From Bryobacterales bacterium (lineage in GTDB: Bacteria; Acidobacteriota; Terriglobia; Bryobacterales; Bryobacteraceae), in NCBI GenBank assembly GCA_003135055.1, contig PLDF01000177.1, forward strand, positions 7,084-41,240: a stretch of 34,157 bases of DNA. The letters are read 5' to 3'. The notes beneath the pieces are model-generated. The model had not been told where the DNA came from. It saw only the letters and a program-made list of their open reading frames with translations, and ran no database searches. Numbering within the stretch: position 1 is the stretch's first letter; every line of letters starts with the position of its first letter. This document shows, in pieces, positions 8,316 through 16,046 of this stretch. A program made the position numbers and the translations under genes.

Positions 8316-8469
8316 AAGGGTGCTTAAGCGGCTCTGTCCCGGCTGCGCGTGTTTGCAGATAGTCACCGAGCCGCAACCGTCGGAGCGGCCGTTTTCACAG
8401 GCTTTCCCGAAGACGTGTAAGCACCCCCCACAAACCGGGTTCACGCACACATGGGACAATGGAGCTTAC

Positions 8470-9501
8470 ATGAGAGTCTGGAACCGCACGAAGCTGTTGT
8501 GGGGGTACCTCGCCCGCCGTTCCAGGCTGGGCGCGCTGCCGGTGGAATACATTGTGGAAACCACCGCCAAGTGCAATTTGTATTGCCCCATGTGCCCGCG
8601 CGAGACGCACAAACAGCCCAAAGAGGACATGACGGACGATGTCTTCGAGCGTCTCATCCGCCAGGCGGGCAGTTCGGCCGAACACATGATGCTGATCGGG
8701 CTGGGCGAGCCGCTGATGGACCCGAAGATTATCCGGCGCATCGAATTCTGCCACGAACACAGTATCTCGACGCTGATTTCGACGAACGGCACGCTGCTGG
8801 ACGAGCGCTTTGCCGCGCGGCTGCTGGATACGCCGCTCGACCAGATCACGTTGAGCTTCGACGGCGCCAGAAAAGAGACGTTTGAGTTCTACCGCAAGGG
8901 CGCCAAGTTCGAAAAGGTGCGCGATAACTTCGTGCGCTTTTCGCGGATGAAGAAAGAGCGGGGATCGAAGCTGCAAATTGTCGCCCAGTTAGTCCGCATG
9001 GAAGGCAACGCCAGTGAAGTGGACGACTTCATAGGTTTCTGGCGCGCCACGCCCGGCGTAGATCTGATTCGCATCAAAGAAGACGAGACCAACTTGATGC
9101 GGCCCGACGCGGGGCACGCGGCCGGCGATTGGAAACACCCCTGCCACTATCTGTGGCGCGGGCCCCTCTATGTGAAGTACAACGGCGATGTTTACCCGTG
9201 TTGCCAGAGTTACCCGCTGGATGGCGCACCCGTCGGCAACGTGGTGGAGCAGCCGCTTACGCAGATTTGGAACTCCGCGGCCATGCAGGAAATGCGGCGG
9301 CTGCACGCCTCTGGGCGGGGCGGGGAAATCGACGTCTGCTCGCGCTGCTGCACCACCATTCCGCATCCGGCATTAGTGGCCGGCAGTTTGATGCTGCACG
9401 GCCGCACGGTGCGCCGATTGATGCCGGTGGTAGAGCGGCTAACGTATCTTTCCAAACTCCCTTCGAAGCTGCTTCGCCCGCCCAAGCGGCAGCGAGCGTA
9501 A
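8470..9501 (+). CDS. Radical SAM/SPASM-domain protein
   Basis: This 343-aa radical SAM enzyme has the [4Fe-4S] motif C35-x3-C39-x2-C42 (CNLYCPMC) and the SAM-binding GLGEP (77-81). The C-terminal SPASM region supplies further cluster cysteines (C225, CC at 244-245, C290, CC at 293-294) around YNGDVYPCCQ. Such proteins modify peptides or cofactors, but no precursor peptide or partner gene is visible, so the substrate is open. I chose the ATG at 8470, with GGAG about 7 nt upstream, because the longer frame to 8320 reads through a repeat. A basic helical tail (about 311-343) could touch membrane or RNA. Confidence 0.85.
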   Translation: MRVWNRTKLLWGYLARRSRLGALPVEYIVETTAKCNLYCPMCPRETHKQPKEDMTDDVFERLIRQAGSSAEHMMLIGLGEPLMDPKIIRRIEFCHEHSISTLISTNGTLLDERFAARLLDTPLDQITLSFDGARKETFEFYRKGAKFEKVRDNFVRFSRMKKERGSKLQIVAQLVRMEGNASEVDDFIGFWRATPGVDLIRIKEDETNLMRPDAGHAAGDWKHPCHYLWRGPLYVKYNGDVYPCCQSYPLDGAPVGNVVEQPLTQIWNSAAMQEMRRLHASGRGGEIDVCSRCCTTIPHPALVAGSLMLHGRTVRRLMPVVERLTYLSKLPSKLLRPPKRQRA

Positions 9502-9518
9502 TATCGCGCGCTCTTTTT
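9494..9518 (+). terminator. Possible intrinsic terminator of the radical SAM gene
   Basis: GAGCG (9494-9498), overlapping the stop codon, can pair with CGCTC (9509-9513), and TTTTT follows directly (9514-9518). The stem is only 5 bp, so the call is tentative. Confidence 0.35.
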
Positions 9519-9561
9519 ACAGCGCTTTTACATCTTCCGGACTAATACGGGCCGATCGCCT

Positions 9562-9585
9562 GTTATCTTTGCAGGGAAGGATAAC
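9562..9585. promoter_or_regulatory. Inverted repeat, possible operator
   Basis: GTTATC (9562-9567) and GATAAC (9580-9585) are perfect inverted half-sites 12 bp apart, in the gap before the TIGR03118 gene. The arrangement suits a dimeric regulator, but no -35/-10 pair is evident and a chance match is possible. Confidence 0.25.
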
Positions 9586-9628
9586 TTACTAGCTCCCGGA
9601 CCACGAGATGTCGCGCTGCTGATTGCAA

Positions 9629-9684
9629 CCACTCCCTCACGGTCGTGGCTCCGATCGAAACCGCGCACGCTGGCAAGCGGTTTC
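9629..9684 (+). repeat. CGGTCGyGGCTC repeat followed by a hairpin
   Basis: ccctcacggtcgtggctcc (9634-9652) belongs to the same family as the inverted pair at 11677-11736. It is followed by arms GAAACCGC (9657-9664) and GCGGTTTC (9677-9684), an 8-bp stem with a 12-nt loop. The block lies within 45 bp of the next start codon. Confidence 0.55.
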
Positions 9685-9726
9685 GCGGCAGCGCCGAATC
9701 TCGCTGTCCGAGGACAACCGAAAACT

Positions 9727-11556
9727 ATGTCTCGACTCACTTACAAGACTCTCTCTGACTGCTTGTGCGCCGGCGCGTTGCTTGGCGCGTTCGCGGGCCC
9801 GCTGAGCGCGGCCAACGCCTATCTGGTGCATAATCTGGTCGCCGATCAACCCGGAATTGCCGATCATACCGATCCGAATCTGGTGAATCCCTGGGGCAAT
9901 GGCTTCAGCGCTGGCAGCCCTTTTTGGATTGGCGACAACGGTACGGGCGTATCCACTCTCTACGACGGGACTGGCACGGCCACCGCGCTGGTAGTGGAGA
10001 TTCCGGCAGCCGGCGGCGGCGCCAATGGTCCGGTGAGCGGCGTGATTGTCAACAGCGTGACCACGGCCTTTCTGTTGGCGCCGGGCAAGCAATCGCAGTT
10101 CATGTTTTGTTCCGAAGACGGCGTGATTAGCGGGTGGAACAGCTCGGTAGACGCCACCCACGCCAAAGTTCTGCTGGATAACTCAAAGAACAATGCCGTT
10201 TACAAGGGTATGGCCATGGGCTCCACAACCGCCGGGCCGGTGCTCTACGTAGCCAATTTCAATAGCGGCAAAGTGGAAGTCTACGACGCGAATATGAACC
10301 CGATAGCGACCGCCGGCGCGTTTACCAACGCGGCCGTGCCCGCGGGTTTTGCTCCGTTCGATGTCCAGGTTATCAACGCCAAGGTATTCGTGGTTTATGC
10401 CAAGCCCGATTCGGAGAAGCACGACGATGTGGCCGGGCCGGGTAACGGGTACGTTTCGGTTTACGATTTGTCCGGCAATCTGCTGCAGAGCCTGATTGCC
10501 GCCGGCAATCTGAATTCGCCGTGGGGCTTGGCTATCGCACCCGCGACTTTCGGCGATTTCGGCGGCGCGCTGCTGGTGGGGAACTTCGGAGACGGCAAGA
10601 TCAACGCGTATAACCCGGCCACGGGCGTCTTGATGGGAACCCTGAACGACAGGGAAGGGAACCCGATCGTGATCCCCGGCTTGTGGTCGCTCAATTTCGG
10701 AAACGGCTCGAAGAGCGATGCGGCTACGCTCTATTTCACCTCGGGTCCGAACGACGAAAGCGACGGGCTGCTGGGAAGCGTTCAGGCTGCGCCGGCATTC
10801 ACGTCCGCGGGCATCGTAAATGGCGCGAGCTTCCTGGCCGCGCTTGCTCCGAATACATGGGCGAGCATCTTGAAAGGCGGCGGAATGTCGGCGACCACGC
10901 GCGGCTGGCTGGCGACCGATTTCATCGGCACTGTCATGCCCACTCAGCTCAATGGCGTAAGTGTTACGGTGAACGGCGAGCCGGCGGCGGTCAGTTACAT
11001 CAGCCCGACGCAGGTCAACTTCCTTGTGCCCCCAGACATTCAATCCGGCACGGCGCAGATCGTAGTGACCAACAACGGCCTGGCGAGCGCGGCGGCAGCG
11101 GTCACGACTACTTCCACGGCGCCGGCGTTCTTTACTTTGGGCGCGGCGGACGCTACTACGGGCAACAGTTATATCGCGTCCGAGCATGCCAACGGCGCCA
11201 TAGCGGGTCCGCCCAGCCTGGTAACCGGAGTCACATCGGCGCCGTTCAACGCGGGCGAAACCATGGTGCTCTATGGAACGGGATTCGGCGCCACCAATCC
11301 CGCGGCCCCGGTTGGGATATTGCCGGCGGCGGCATTGCCGCTCGTGCTGCTGCCCACGGTCACGGTGGGCGGAATTCATGCGACAGTAAGCTTTGGCGGA
11401 TTGACCGGGCCGGGGCTCTACCAGTTCAATGTGGTTCTGCCGGCGGGAACTACGGTTGGCGGGACTGGGGCGGTGGTGGAAGTTCCGCTAACGATGACCG
11501 CCGGCGCCGTGCAAACGCAAGCGAAGGCGGTGGTGGCGGTGACTGCCGGGCAGTGA
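9727..11556 (+). CDS. Secreted TIGR03118-family protein with C-terminal TIGR03437-type domain
   Basis: This is a 609-aa protein. Residues 1-30 form a Sec signal peptide ending near GPLSAANA. Residues 30 to about 345 match the TIGR03118 type, a beta-propeller-like repeat protein of unknown function (NLVADQPGIADHTDPNLVNPWG start, then repeated phrases such as LYVANFNSGKVEVYD and LLVGNFGDGKINAYNP). From about 358 (IVNGASFLAALAPNTW) to the end is a TIGR03437-type domain, common on secreted Solibacter proteins, with IPT/Ig-like strands (PTQVNFLVPPDIQSG, MVLYGTGFGATNPA). The start ATG has GAGG rather far upstream (13 nt). It probably sits outside the cell or on the surface. No enzymatic motif is visible. 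Confidence 0.85.
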   Translation: MSRLTYKTLSDCLCAGALLGAFAGPLSAANAYLVHNLVADQPGIADHTDPNLVNPWGNGFSAGSPFWIGDNGTGVSTLYDGTGTATALVVEIPAAGGGANGPVSGVIVNSVTTAFLLAPGKQSQFMFCSEDGVISGWNSSVDATHAKVLLDNSKNNAVYKGMAMGSTTAGPVLYVANFNSGKVEVYDANMNPIATAGAFTNAAVPAGFAPFDVQVINAKVFVVYAKPDSEKHDDVAGPGNGYVSVYDLSGNLLQSLIAAGNLNSPWGLAIAPATFGDFGGALLVGNFGDGKINAYNPATGVLMGTLNDREGNPIVIPGLWSLNFGNGSKSDAATLYFTSGPNDESDGLLGSVQAAPAFTSAGIVNGASFLAALAPNTWASILKGGGMSATTRGWLATDFIGTVMPTQLNGVSVTVNGEPAAVSYISPTQVNFLVPPDIQSGTAQIVVTNNGLASAAAAVTTTSTAPAFFTLGAADATTGNSYIASEHANGAIAGPPSLVTGVTSAPFNAGETMVLYGTGFGATNPAAPVGILPAAALPLVLLPTVTVGGIHATVSFGGLTGPGLYQFNVVLPAGTTVGGTGAVVEVPLTMTAGAVQTQAKAVVAVTAGQ

Positions 11557-11676
11557 CAAACCGGCGGACTGCGGCGAGGCGAGACGGTGGAGTTGCCGGC
11601 CGGATGGAATCTGCGCTGCTTTGAGAATGCGCCCTTCTGCAAAAGAAGCGTCGCGGCCGTGCCGTAACTCGCTCTG

Positions 11677-11736
11677 ACGGTCGCGGCTCGGTTACGGACT
11701 CGGCGCGTTTTCCGATGCTGACAGAGCCGCGACCGT
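11677..11736. repeat. Inverted pair of the CGGTCGCGGCTC repeat family
   Basis: ACGGTCGCGGCTC (11677-11689) and its exact reverse complement (11724-11736) form a 13-bp stem around 34 nt. Flanking bases (ctcgctctg on one side, gagggagccg on the other) are also roughly mirror-related, so two whole repeat units face each other. The pair lies in the 257-bp gap between the TIGR03118 and beta-helix genes. Single copies occur elsewhere in the window. Confidence 0.75.
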
Positions 11737-11813
11737 GAGGGAGCCGTTTGCCGAAAGCCGGCTCACCTGGATCGGCTAAGCGCAGCCGCGCGAAAAAATG
11801 ACATGATGTTGAT

Positions 11814-13406
11814 TTGAGGACGAAACCACTTCTCGGTGCGCTGCCCTTGGCCGCCACGCTCTCTGCTTTCGCTGTGCCACCGCTTATTGCCTTCGCTCCG
11901 TCCCGGTGGGTGTACTTCGGCCCCGGCCATAAGCTGCACTACCGCACCGACGAACGCGGCAACCGCATCATGGATTTCTCCTACGCCGGCTACCGGGCTG
12001 GCGGCGTGCGACTGCCGGATGCGCCGGCCGTGAAGACGCTGGTGCCATTGGAAGGCGACAATACGGCGCAGATTCAGGCGGCCATCGACGAAGTTTCCGC
12101 GCGGACTCCCGATGCCAACGGCCTTCGCGGCGCCGTCGCACTCAAAGCCGGCGATTATCGCGTCGACGGCACGGTCACCATCGCGGCCAGCGGCGTGGTC
12201 CTGCGCGGCGGCGGATCAACCGATGGCGGAACCGTTATCCATCTCGCCGGCGAGCCGCACCGCTTTTTGGAAATCCGTGGAGCCGGCGCCTTGCGCGCAG
12301 TGGGTAACTCCGCGGCAATTACCGATGCCTACATTCCCTCCGTCGCCAACTCATTCCATGTGGACGACGCCTCCGCATTCCATGTGGGCGATGCGGTGGT
12401 GGTTCTGCGGCCGGTTACGGAAGCGTGGATCCACTTCATGGGCAAGGACATGCTGGTCCGCGACGGCAAAGCGCAAACCTGGATCAAAGCCGGCAGCTTC
12501 ATCCACACCGACCGCGCCATCCGGGCCATTTCCGGAAAGCTGATCACGCTCGACGTTGCGCTCTCCGATTCGCTCGATGCGAAGTTCCTCGAGGCGCCGG
12601 GAGCGGCGCGTGGAACAACCCCTGGAACAACCCTTGGGACAACCCAGGGCGCAAGCATGGTTAAGTACGAATTCCCGGGCCGCATCTCCCAGTTGGGCGT
12701 GGAGAATCTGCGCGTGGTGGCGCCGTTCACGGACGTCGCCATCGCCAGCCCGGATTTCGCCGTGCTGCGCATGGACGCGTGGGTGAAAGACGTCGCTATT
12801 CAAGAGACGCAGAACGGCGTTGTGATCGGCTCCGGCGCCAAACGCGTCACCTCCGAGCGCGTTCGCGTGGTCCACGGCGCGCCTCATAGCGGGGCCGCGG
12901 CCCCCGCCGATTTCTCCATCGCCGGCACGCAGATTCTGCTCGATCGCTGCTCAGTGGATGGCGAAGGAACCTGGCCGGTGGTGACGCAAGCCTCCGTCAC
13001 CGGACCGGATGTGGTCCTCAACTTCAGCGGCAATGCCCACGCGGGCGTTTCGCCGCACCAGCGCTGGGCCACCGGACTTTTGGTGGATGGCGCACGTTTG
13101 CCCGGCGCCGTCGCACGCACGCCGGGCATTGCGTTTTCCAATCGCAAGACGACCGGGTCGGGCCACGGATGGGATGTCGGTTGGGCGGTGGCATGGAACG
13201 TCGCGTCGCCGCATCTGCTGGTGCAGCAGCCTCTGGGCGCGATGAACTGGTGCATCGGATGTTCGGGAGAACGGACTAAGGCCGGCGATATTCCCGAAGG
13301 GATTTACGATAGCCCGGGGCGCGCTGTGGAGCCTGTCAGCCTGTACCTGGAGCAGTTGCGCGAACCTTTGGGCGATGCGGCGCTGGTACGGATTGGGTAT
13401 AGATGA
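11814..13406 (+). CDS. Secreted right-handed beta-helix protein (pectate-lyase-like fold)
   Basis: This 530-aa protein probably starts at the TTG at 11814, the only usable start that keeps a signal peptide (hydrophobic stretch LLGALPLAATLSAFAVPPL). No clear ribosome site precedes it. After the leader comes MDFSYAGYRAGG (53-64) and GDNTAQIQAAID (81-92), then KAGDYRVDGTVTI and GVVLRGGG (111-134), the entry sequence of single-stranded parallel beta-helix proteins. Later short hydrophobic rungs (NLRVVAPFTDVAIASPDF, WVKDVAIQETQNGVVIGSG) fit helix turns. A role in acting on or binding acidic polysaccharide is inference, as no lyase catalytic signature could be assigned. A three-unit 12-bp tandem repeat lies at 12612-12647. 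Confidence 0.75.
   Translation: MRTKPLLGALPLAATLSAFAVPPLIAFAPSRWVYFGPGHKLHYRTDERGNRIMDFSYAGYRAGGVRLPDAPAVKTLVPLEGDNTAQIQAAIDEVSARTPDANGLRGAVALKAGDYRVDGTVTIAASGVVLRGGGSTDGGTVIHLAGEPHRFLEIRGAGALRAVGNSAAITDAYIPSVANSFHVDDASAFHVGDAVVVLRPVTEAWIHFMGKDMLVRDGKAQTWIKAGSFIHTDRAIRAISGKLITLDVALSDSLDAKFLEAPGAARGTTPGTTLGTTQGASMVKYEFPGRISQLGVENLRVVAPFTDVAIASPDFAVLRMDAWVKDVAIQETQNGVVIGSGAKRVTSERVRVVHGAPHSGAAAPADFSIAGTQILLDRCSVDGEGTWPVVTQASVTGPDVVLNFSGNAHAGVSPHQRWATGLLVDGARLPGAVARTPGIAFSNRKTTGSGHGWDVGWAVAWNVASPHLLVQQPLGAMNWCIGCSGERTKAGDIPEGIYDSPGRAVEPVSLYLEQLREPLGDAALVRIGYR
12612..12647 (+). repeat. In-frame 12-bp minisatellite (three units)
   Basis: Three consecutive 12-bp units, consensus GGAACAACCCxT, encode GTTP-GTTL-GTTQ inside the beta-helix gene. 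The unit length is a multiple of three, so copy changes would lengthen or shorten a Gly-Thr loop without breaking the frame. Confidence 0.8.
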
Positions 13407-13470
13407 GTACCGCATGGCTGTTGGAGAGGCTGCCGCCGAAGAGCGAGCGCTCGGAGCGGCTCCGACATCG

Positions 13471-13505
13471 CAGGCCATGGGCTGGCCATGAGCCCCCGCG
13501 CCACT
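13471..13505 (+). repeat. CAGGCCATGGGC...GCGCCACT repeat copy
   Basis: This copy begins caggccatgggc and ends cccgcgccact, with an insert ctggccatgag in the middle. Shorter copies are at 19474-19495 and 30898-30919. It ends just upstream of the permease start at 13514. Confidence 0.5.
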
Positions 13506-13513
13506 GGTGAAAT

Positions 13514-15991
13514 ATGATCGCTAAAGACTTCGTGCACGCTGCGCGGTTGTTGCGCAAGAATCCAATCTTCACGGTCACCGCCGTGGTCACCATCGCGCTC
13601 GGGATTGGCGCCAGCACCGCCATCTTCAGCGTCGCCAATGCGGTCCTGCTGAGTCCTCTGCCCTACAAGAACCCCGAAACCCTGGTGCTGGCGTGCAGCG
13701 ATATGACCCGCCGCGGCGTCCGCGACTTTCCTTTCTCCAACGCCGATTTCATCGACCTGCGCAACGGCACGAAGTCGTCGTTCGAAGATATCGCCGGCGT
13801 TTTCACGGGCCGCGGAACGCTTCCTCGCGAAGACGGCTCGCTGGAACGGGCGAGCTTCGCCATGGTCACTACCAACTTCTTCCGCTTGCTCGGCCGAAGG
13901 GTGGTGGCTGGCCGCGACTTCAACGATGCCGATGGAATTCCCCTAAACGCCCCAGCCGCCGGGGCGGCAACCGGAGCGCAGCAGCCGCAAACGCCGCCTA
14001 ACGCCATCCTGAGTTACGAATACTGGCAGCGCCGGTTCGGCGGCAACCGCGCCGTGATTGGAACGCGCCTGCCGCCCCCCGGAAAGGGGTCGCTAGTGGT
14101 GGGCGTGCTGGAGCCTCATACCCAGATTCTCTTGCCGCCGGACATGAATCAGGAACTTACGCCCGATGTCTGGCTTGCCAACCGGCTTTCCTACGATGCC
14201 GCCAACCGCAACAACGTCTCGATGCAGGTGGTCGCGCGATTGAAGCCGGGCGTCACCGTGGAGCGCGCTCAGTCGCAGGCGGATGCCGTGGTGGCGGAGT
14301 CGCGCCGGAACTTCATCATTCATGCGACGTCGGGTTGGACCATTCGCATCGAGCCGATGCAGAAGAATCTGGTGGATCATGTCCGGCAAACTATCCTGGT
14401 ACTCATGGGGGCGGTGATTTTCCTGCTGCTCATCGCCTGCGCCAACGTGGCCAACCTGCTGCTGGTGCGCGCTTCGCTGCGCGAGCGGGAACTCGCGGTA
14501 CGCACCGCAATGGGCGCCACGCGCTGGCGGCTGATGCGCCAGATGTTCGCCGAAGCGCTGATGCTGGCGAGCCTCGGCACGGCCATGGGACTCGGCCTTG
14601 CATGGGCCGGTATCCGCGAATTGCGCGCCATCGCGCCCGCCAATCTGCCACGTCTCGATTCGGTGGGCATCGATTGGCGGGTAATCTTCTTCTCTGCGCT
14701 TGCAGGCTTGGGCGCCGCCGCCATCTTCGGCTTGGGCCCGGCGTTTCGCGCTTCACGCGCCGACGTGATGCAAGTCCTGCGCGCGAGCGGCCGCACTGCC
14801 GGCTTGGGCGGCGGATTGCTGCGCAGCGGCGTGGTGGTGGCGGAGGTGGCTCTCTCATTCGTTCTCCTCGTAGGCTCGGGACTGATGATCCGAAGCTTCA
14901 TGGCCCTGCAGCGCATCAACCCCGGATTCGATCCGCGCGGGCTGCTGACGTTCAATCTGACGGGCAACCGCGGCGGGAACCAACCACAACAGCGCGCGGC
15001 ATTCGTGCGCCAGATCGCCAAAAGCCTGCGCGCGCTTCCGGGAATCGAGAGCGTCACGGCCAGCAGCAATCTGCCGCTCTCCGGCGGCTTTAGCCCCATC
15101 CGTTGGGGGACCGCGCCGGCGCTTTCCGACCCCAGCAAGTTTCAAGCGGTCGATTTTCAAGTGGTGCTGCCCGGATACTTCGAGACCATGCGAACGCCGC
15201 TGCTCGACGGCCGGACGTTTACCGAAGCCGACAATGCGGCGGACCGAAACCTCGTAGTGGTCGACAAGTTTCTCGCCGCCAAGGCCTACCCCATGGAATC
15301 GGCCGTGGGAAAACGCATCCTGGTCCGGGTGGCGAAGCCGGAAGCGGAGTGGGTCCAAATCATTGGCGTGGTAGCGCATCAGCGCGCTACGTCGCTAGCC
15401 GAGCCCGGACGCGAGCAGCTTTATTTCACGGACAGCTACACTGGCTTCGGCGTGGTGAGGCAATGGGCGCTGCGCACCTCCGCCGACGCGGGTAACTATG
15501 CCCGCGCCGCCCGCGAGGCGGTGGCTAAAGTCGATCCGCACCTGCTCTTCACCGAGGCGTATCCGATGGAACACTACCTTGTGGAATCCGAGGCCTCGAC
15601 CCGTTTTTCGCTGCTGCTGATCGGCGTGTTCGCCGCCATCGCGGTGCTGCTGGCGGCCGTGGGATTGTATGGCGTGCTGGCGACCCTGGTGCGGCAGCGC
15701 ACCGCGGAGATAGGGGTCCGCGTGGCTTTGGGCGCGGCGCCCGGCAGCATCTTCAACCTGGTGGTGGGCCACGGATTCCGCTTGGCGGCCATGGGGATCG
15801 CCGCCGGTTTCGCGGCTGCGCTGGTTCTCACGCGCGCCATTGCTTCGCTGCTGGTGGACGTGACGCCGACCGACCCGGTCACGTTCGCGGCTATGATTGC
15901 GGTGTTCCTGTTGATTGCCGGGCTGGCATCGTGGATTCCCGGAAGGCGTGCGGCGGGTATGGACCCGTCGGTGGCACTGCGCGGCGAATAG
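13514..15991 (+). CDS. ADOP-type ABC permease (MacB/FtsX-like, duplicated)
   Basis: This 825-aa inner-membrane protein has the acidobacterial duplicated orphan permease layout (TIGR03434). An N-terminal membrane helix (about 17-47, FTVTAVVTIALGIGASTAIFSV) leads to a MacB-type periplasmic domain. A three-helix FtsX unit (about 290-420, with LLLVRASLRERELAVRTAMGATRWRL) is followed by a second periplasmic domain and a second FtsX unit (about 695-825, with RQRTAEIGVRVALGAAPGSI). No ATPase gene is adjacent, which is normal for this family; any partner is encoded elsewhere. It is convergent with the TonB-dependent receptor gene. MacB relatives move peptides, antibiotics or lipids by a mechanical mechanism, but the cargo here is unknown. 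Confidence 0.92.
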   Translation: MIAKDFVHAARLLRKNPIFTVTAVVTIALGIGASTAIFSVANAVLLSPLPYKNPETLVLACSDMTRRGVRDFPFSNADFIDLRNGTKSSFEDIAGVFTGRGTLPREDGSLERASFAMVTTNFFRLLGRRVVAGRDFNDADGIPLNAPAAGAATGAQQPQTPPNAILSYEYWQRRFGGNRAVIGTRLPPPGKGSLVVGVLEPHTQILLPPDMNQELTPDVWLANRLSYDAANRNNVSMQVVARLKPGVTVERAQSQADAVVAESRRNFIIHATSGWTIRIEPMQKNLVDHVRQTILVLMGAVIFLLLIACANVANLLLVRASLRERELAVRTAMGATRWRLMRQMFAEALMLASLGTAMGLGLAWAGIRELRAIAPANLPRLDSVGIDWRVIFFSALAGLGAAAIFGLGPAFRASRADVMQVLRASGRTAGLGGGLLRSGVVVAEVALSFVLLVGSGLMIRSFMALQRINPGFDPRGLLTFNLTGNRGGNQPQQRAAFVRQIAKSLRALPGIESVTASSNLPLSGGFSPIRWGTAPALSDPSKFQAVDFQVVLPGYFETMRTPLLDGRTFTEADNAADRNLVVVDKFLAAKAYPMESAVGKRILVRVAKPEAEWVQIIGVVAHQRATSLAEPGREQLYFTDSYTGFGVVRQWALRTSADAGNYARAAREAVAKVDPHLLFTEAYPMEHYLVESEASTRFSLLLIGVFAAIAVLLAAVGLYGVLATLVRQRTAEIGVRVALGAAPGSIFNLVVGHGFRLAAMGIAAGFAAALVLTRAIASLLVDVTPTDPVTFAAMIAVFLLIAGLASWIPGRRAAGMDPSVALRGE

Positions 15992-16007
15992 CGGCTGAGA
16001 AGACATC

Positions 16008-16039
16008 GCGCACGCACCGGCGGAAATCAGTGCGTGCGC
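16008..16039. terminator. Hairpin between convergent genes, possible bidirectional terminator
   Basis: GCGCACGCAC (16008-16017) pairs perfectly with GTGCGTGCGC (16030-16039) around 12 nt, followed by cacg. It resembles hairpin A of the tandem-hairpin family. It lies in the 55-bp gap between the stops of the permease and receptor genes. There is no U-tract, so it may act as an RNA 3'-end stabiliser rather than a terminator. Confidence 0.5.
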
Positions 16040-16046
16040 CACGTCG

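Larger units (their letters stand above)
8035..8469. other. Divergent intergenic region rich in palindromic repeats
   Basis: This gap of about 435 bp between two divergent genes contains an exact 26-bp inverted repeat pair (8121-8146 and 8258-8283), a GACAA/CTGCCCCAC-type repeat at 8294-8315 and a CCGCAACCGT-type repeat at 8367-8388. Open frames crossing it are built from repeat sequence and are not convincing genes. Both promoters should be here, but none stands out. Confidence 0.7.

Noticed and set aside
8320..8469. A 50-codon N-terminal extension of the radical SAM frame
   Set aside because: It reads through a CCGCAACCGT repeat and lacks a ribosome site. The ATG at 8470 has GGAG at proper distance and opens on a normal N-terminus.
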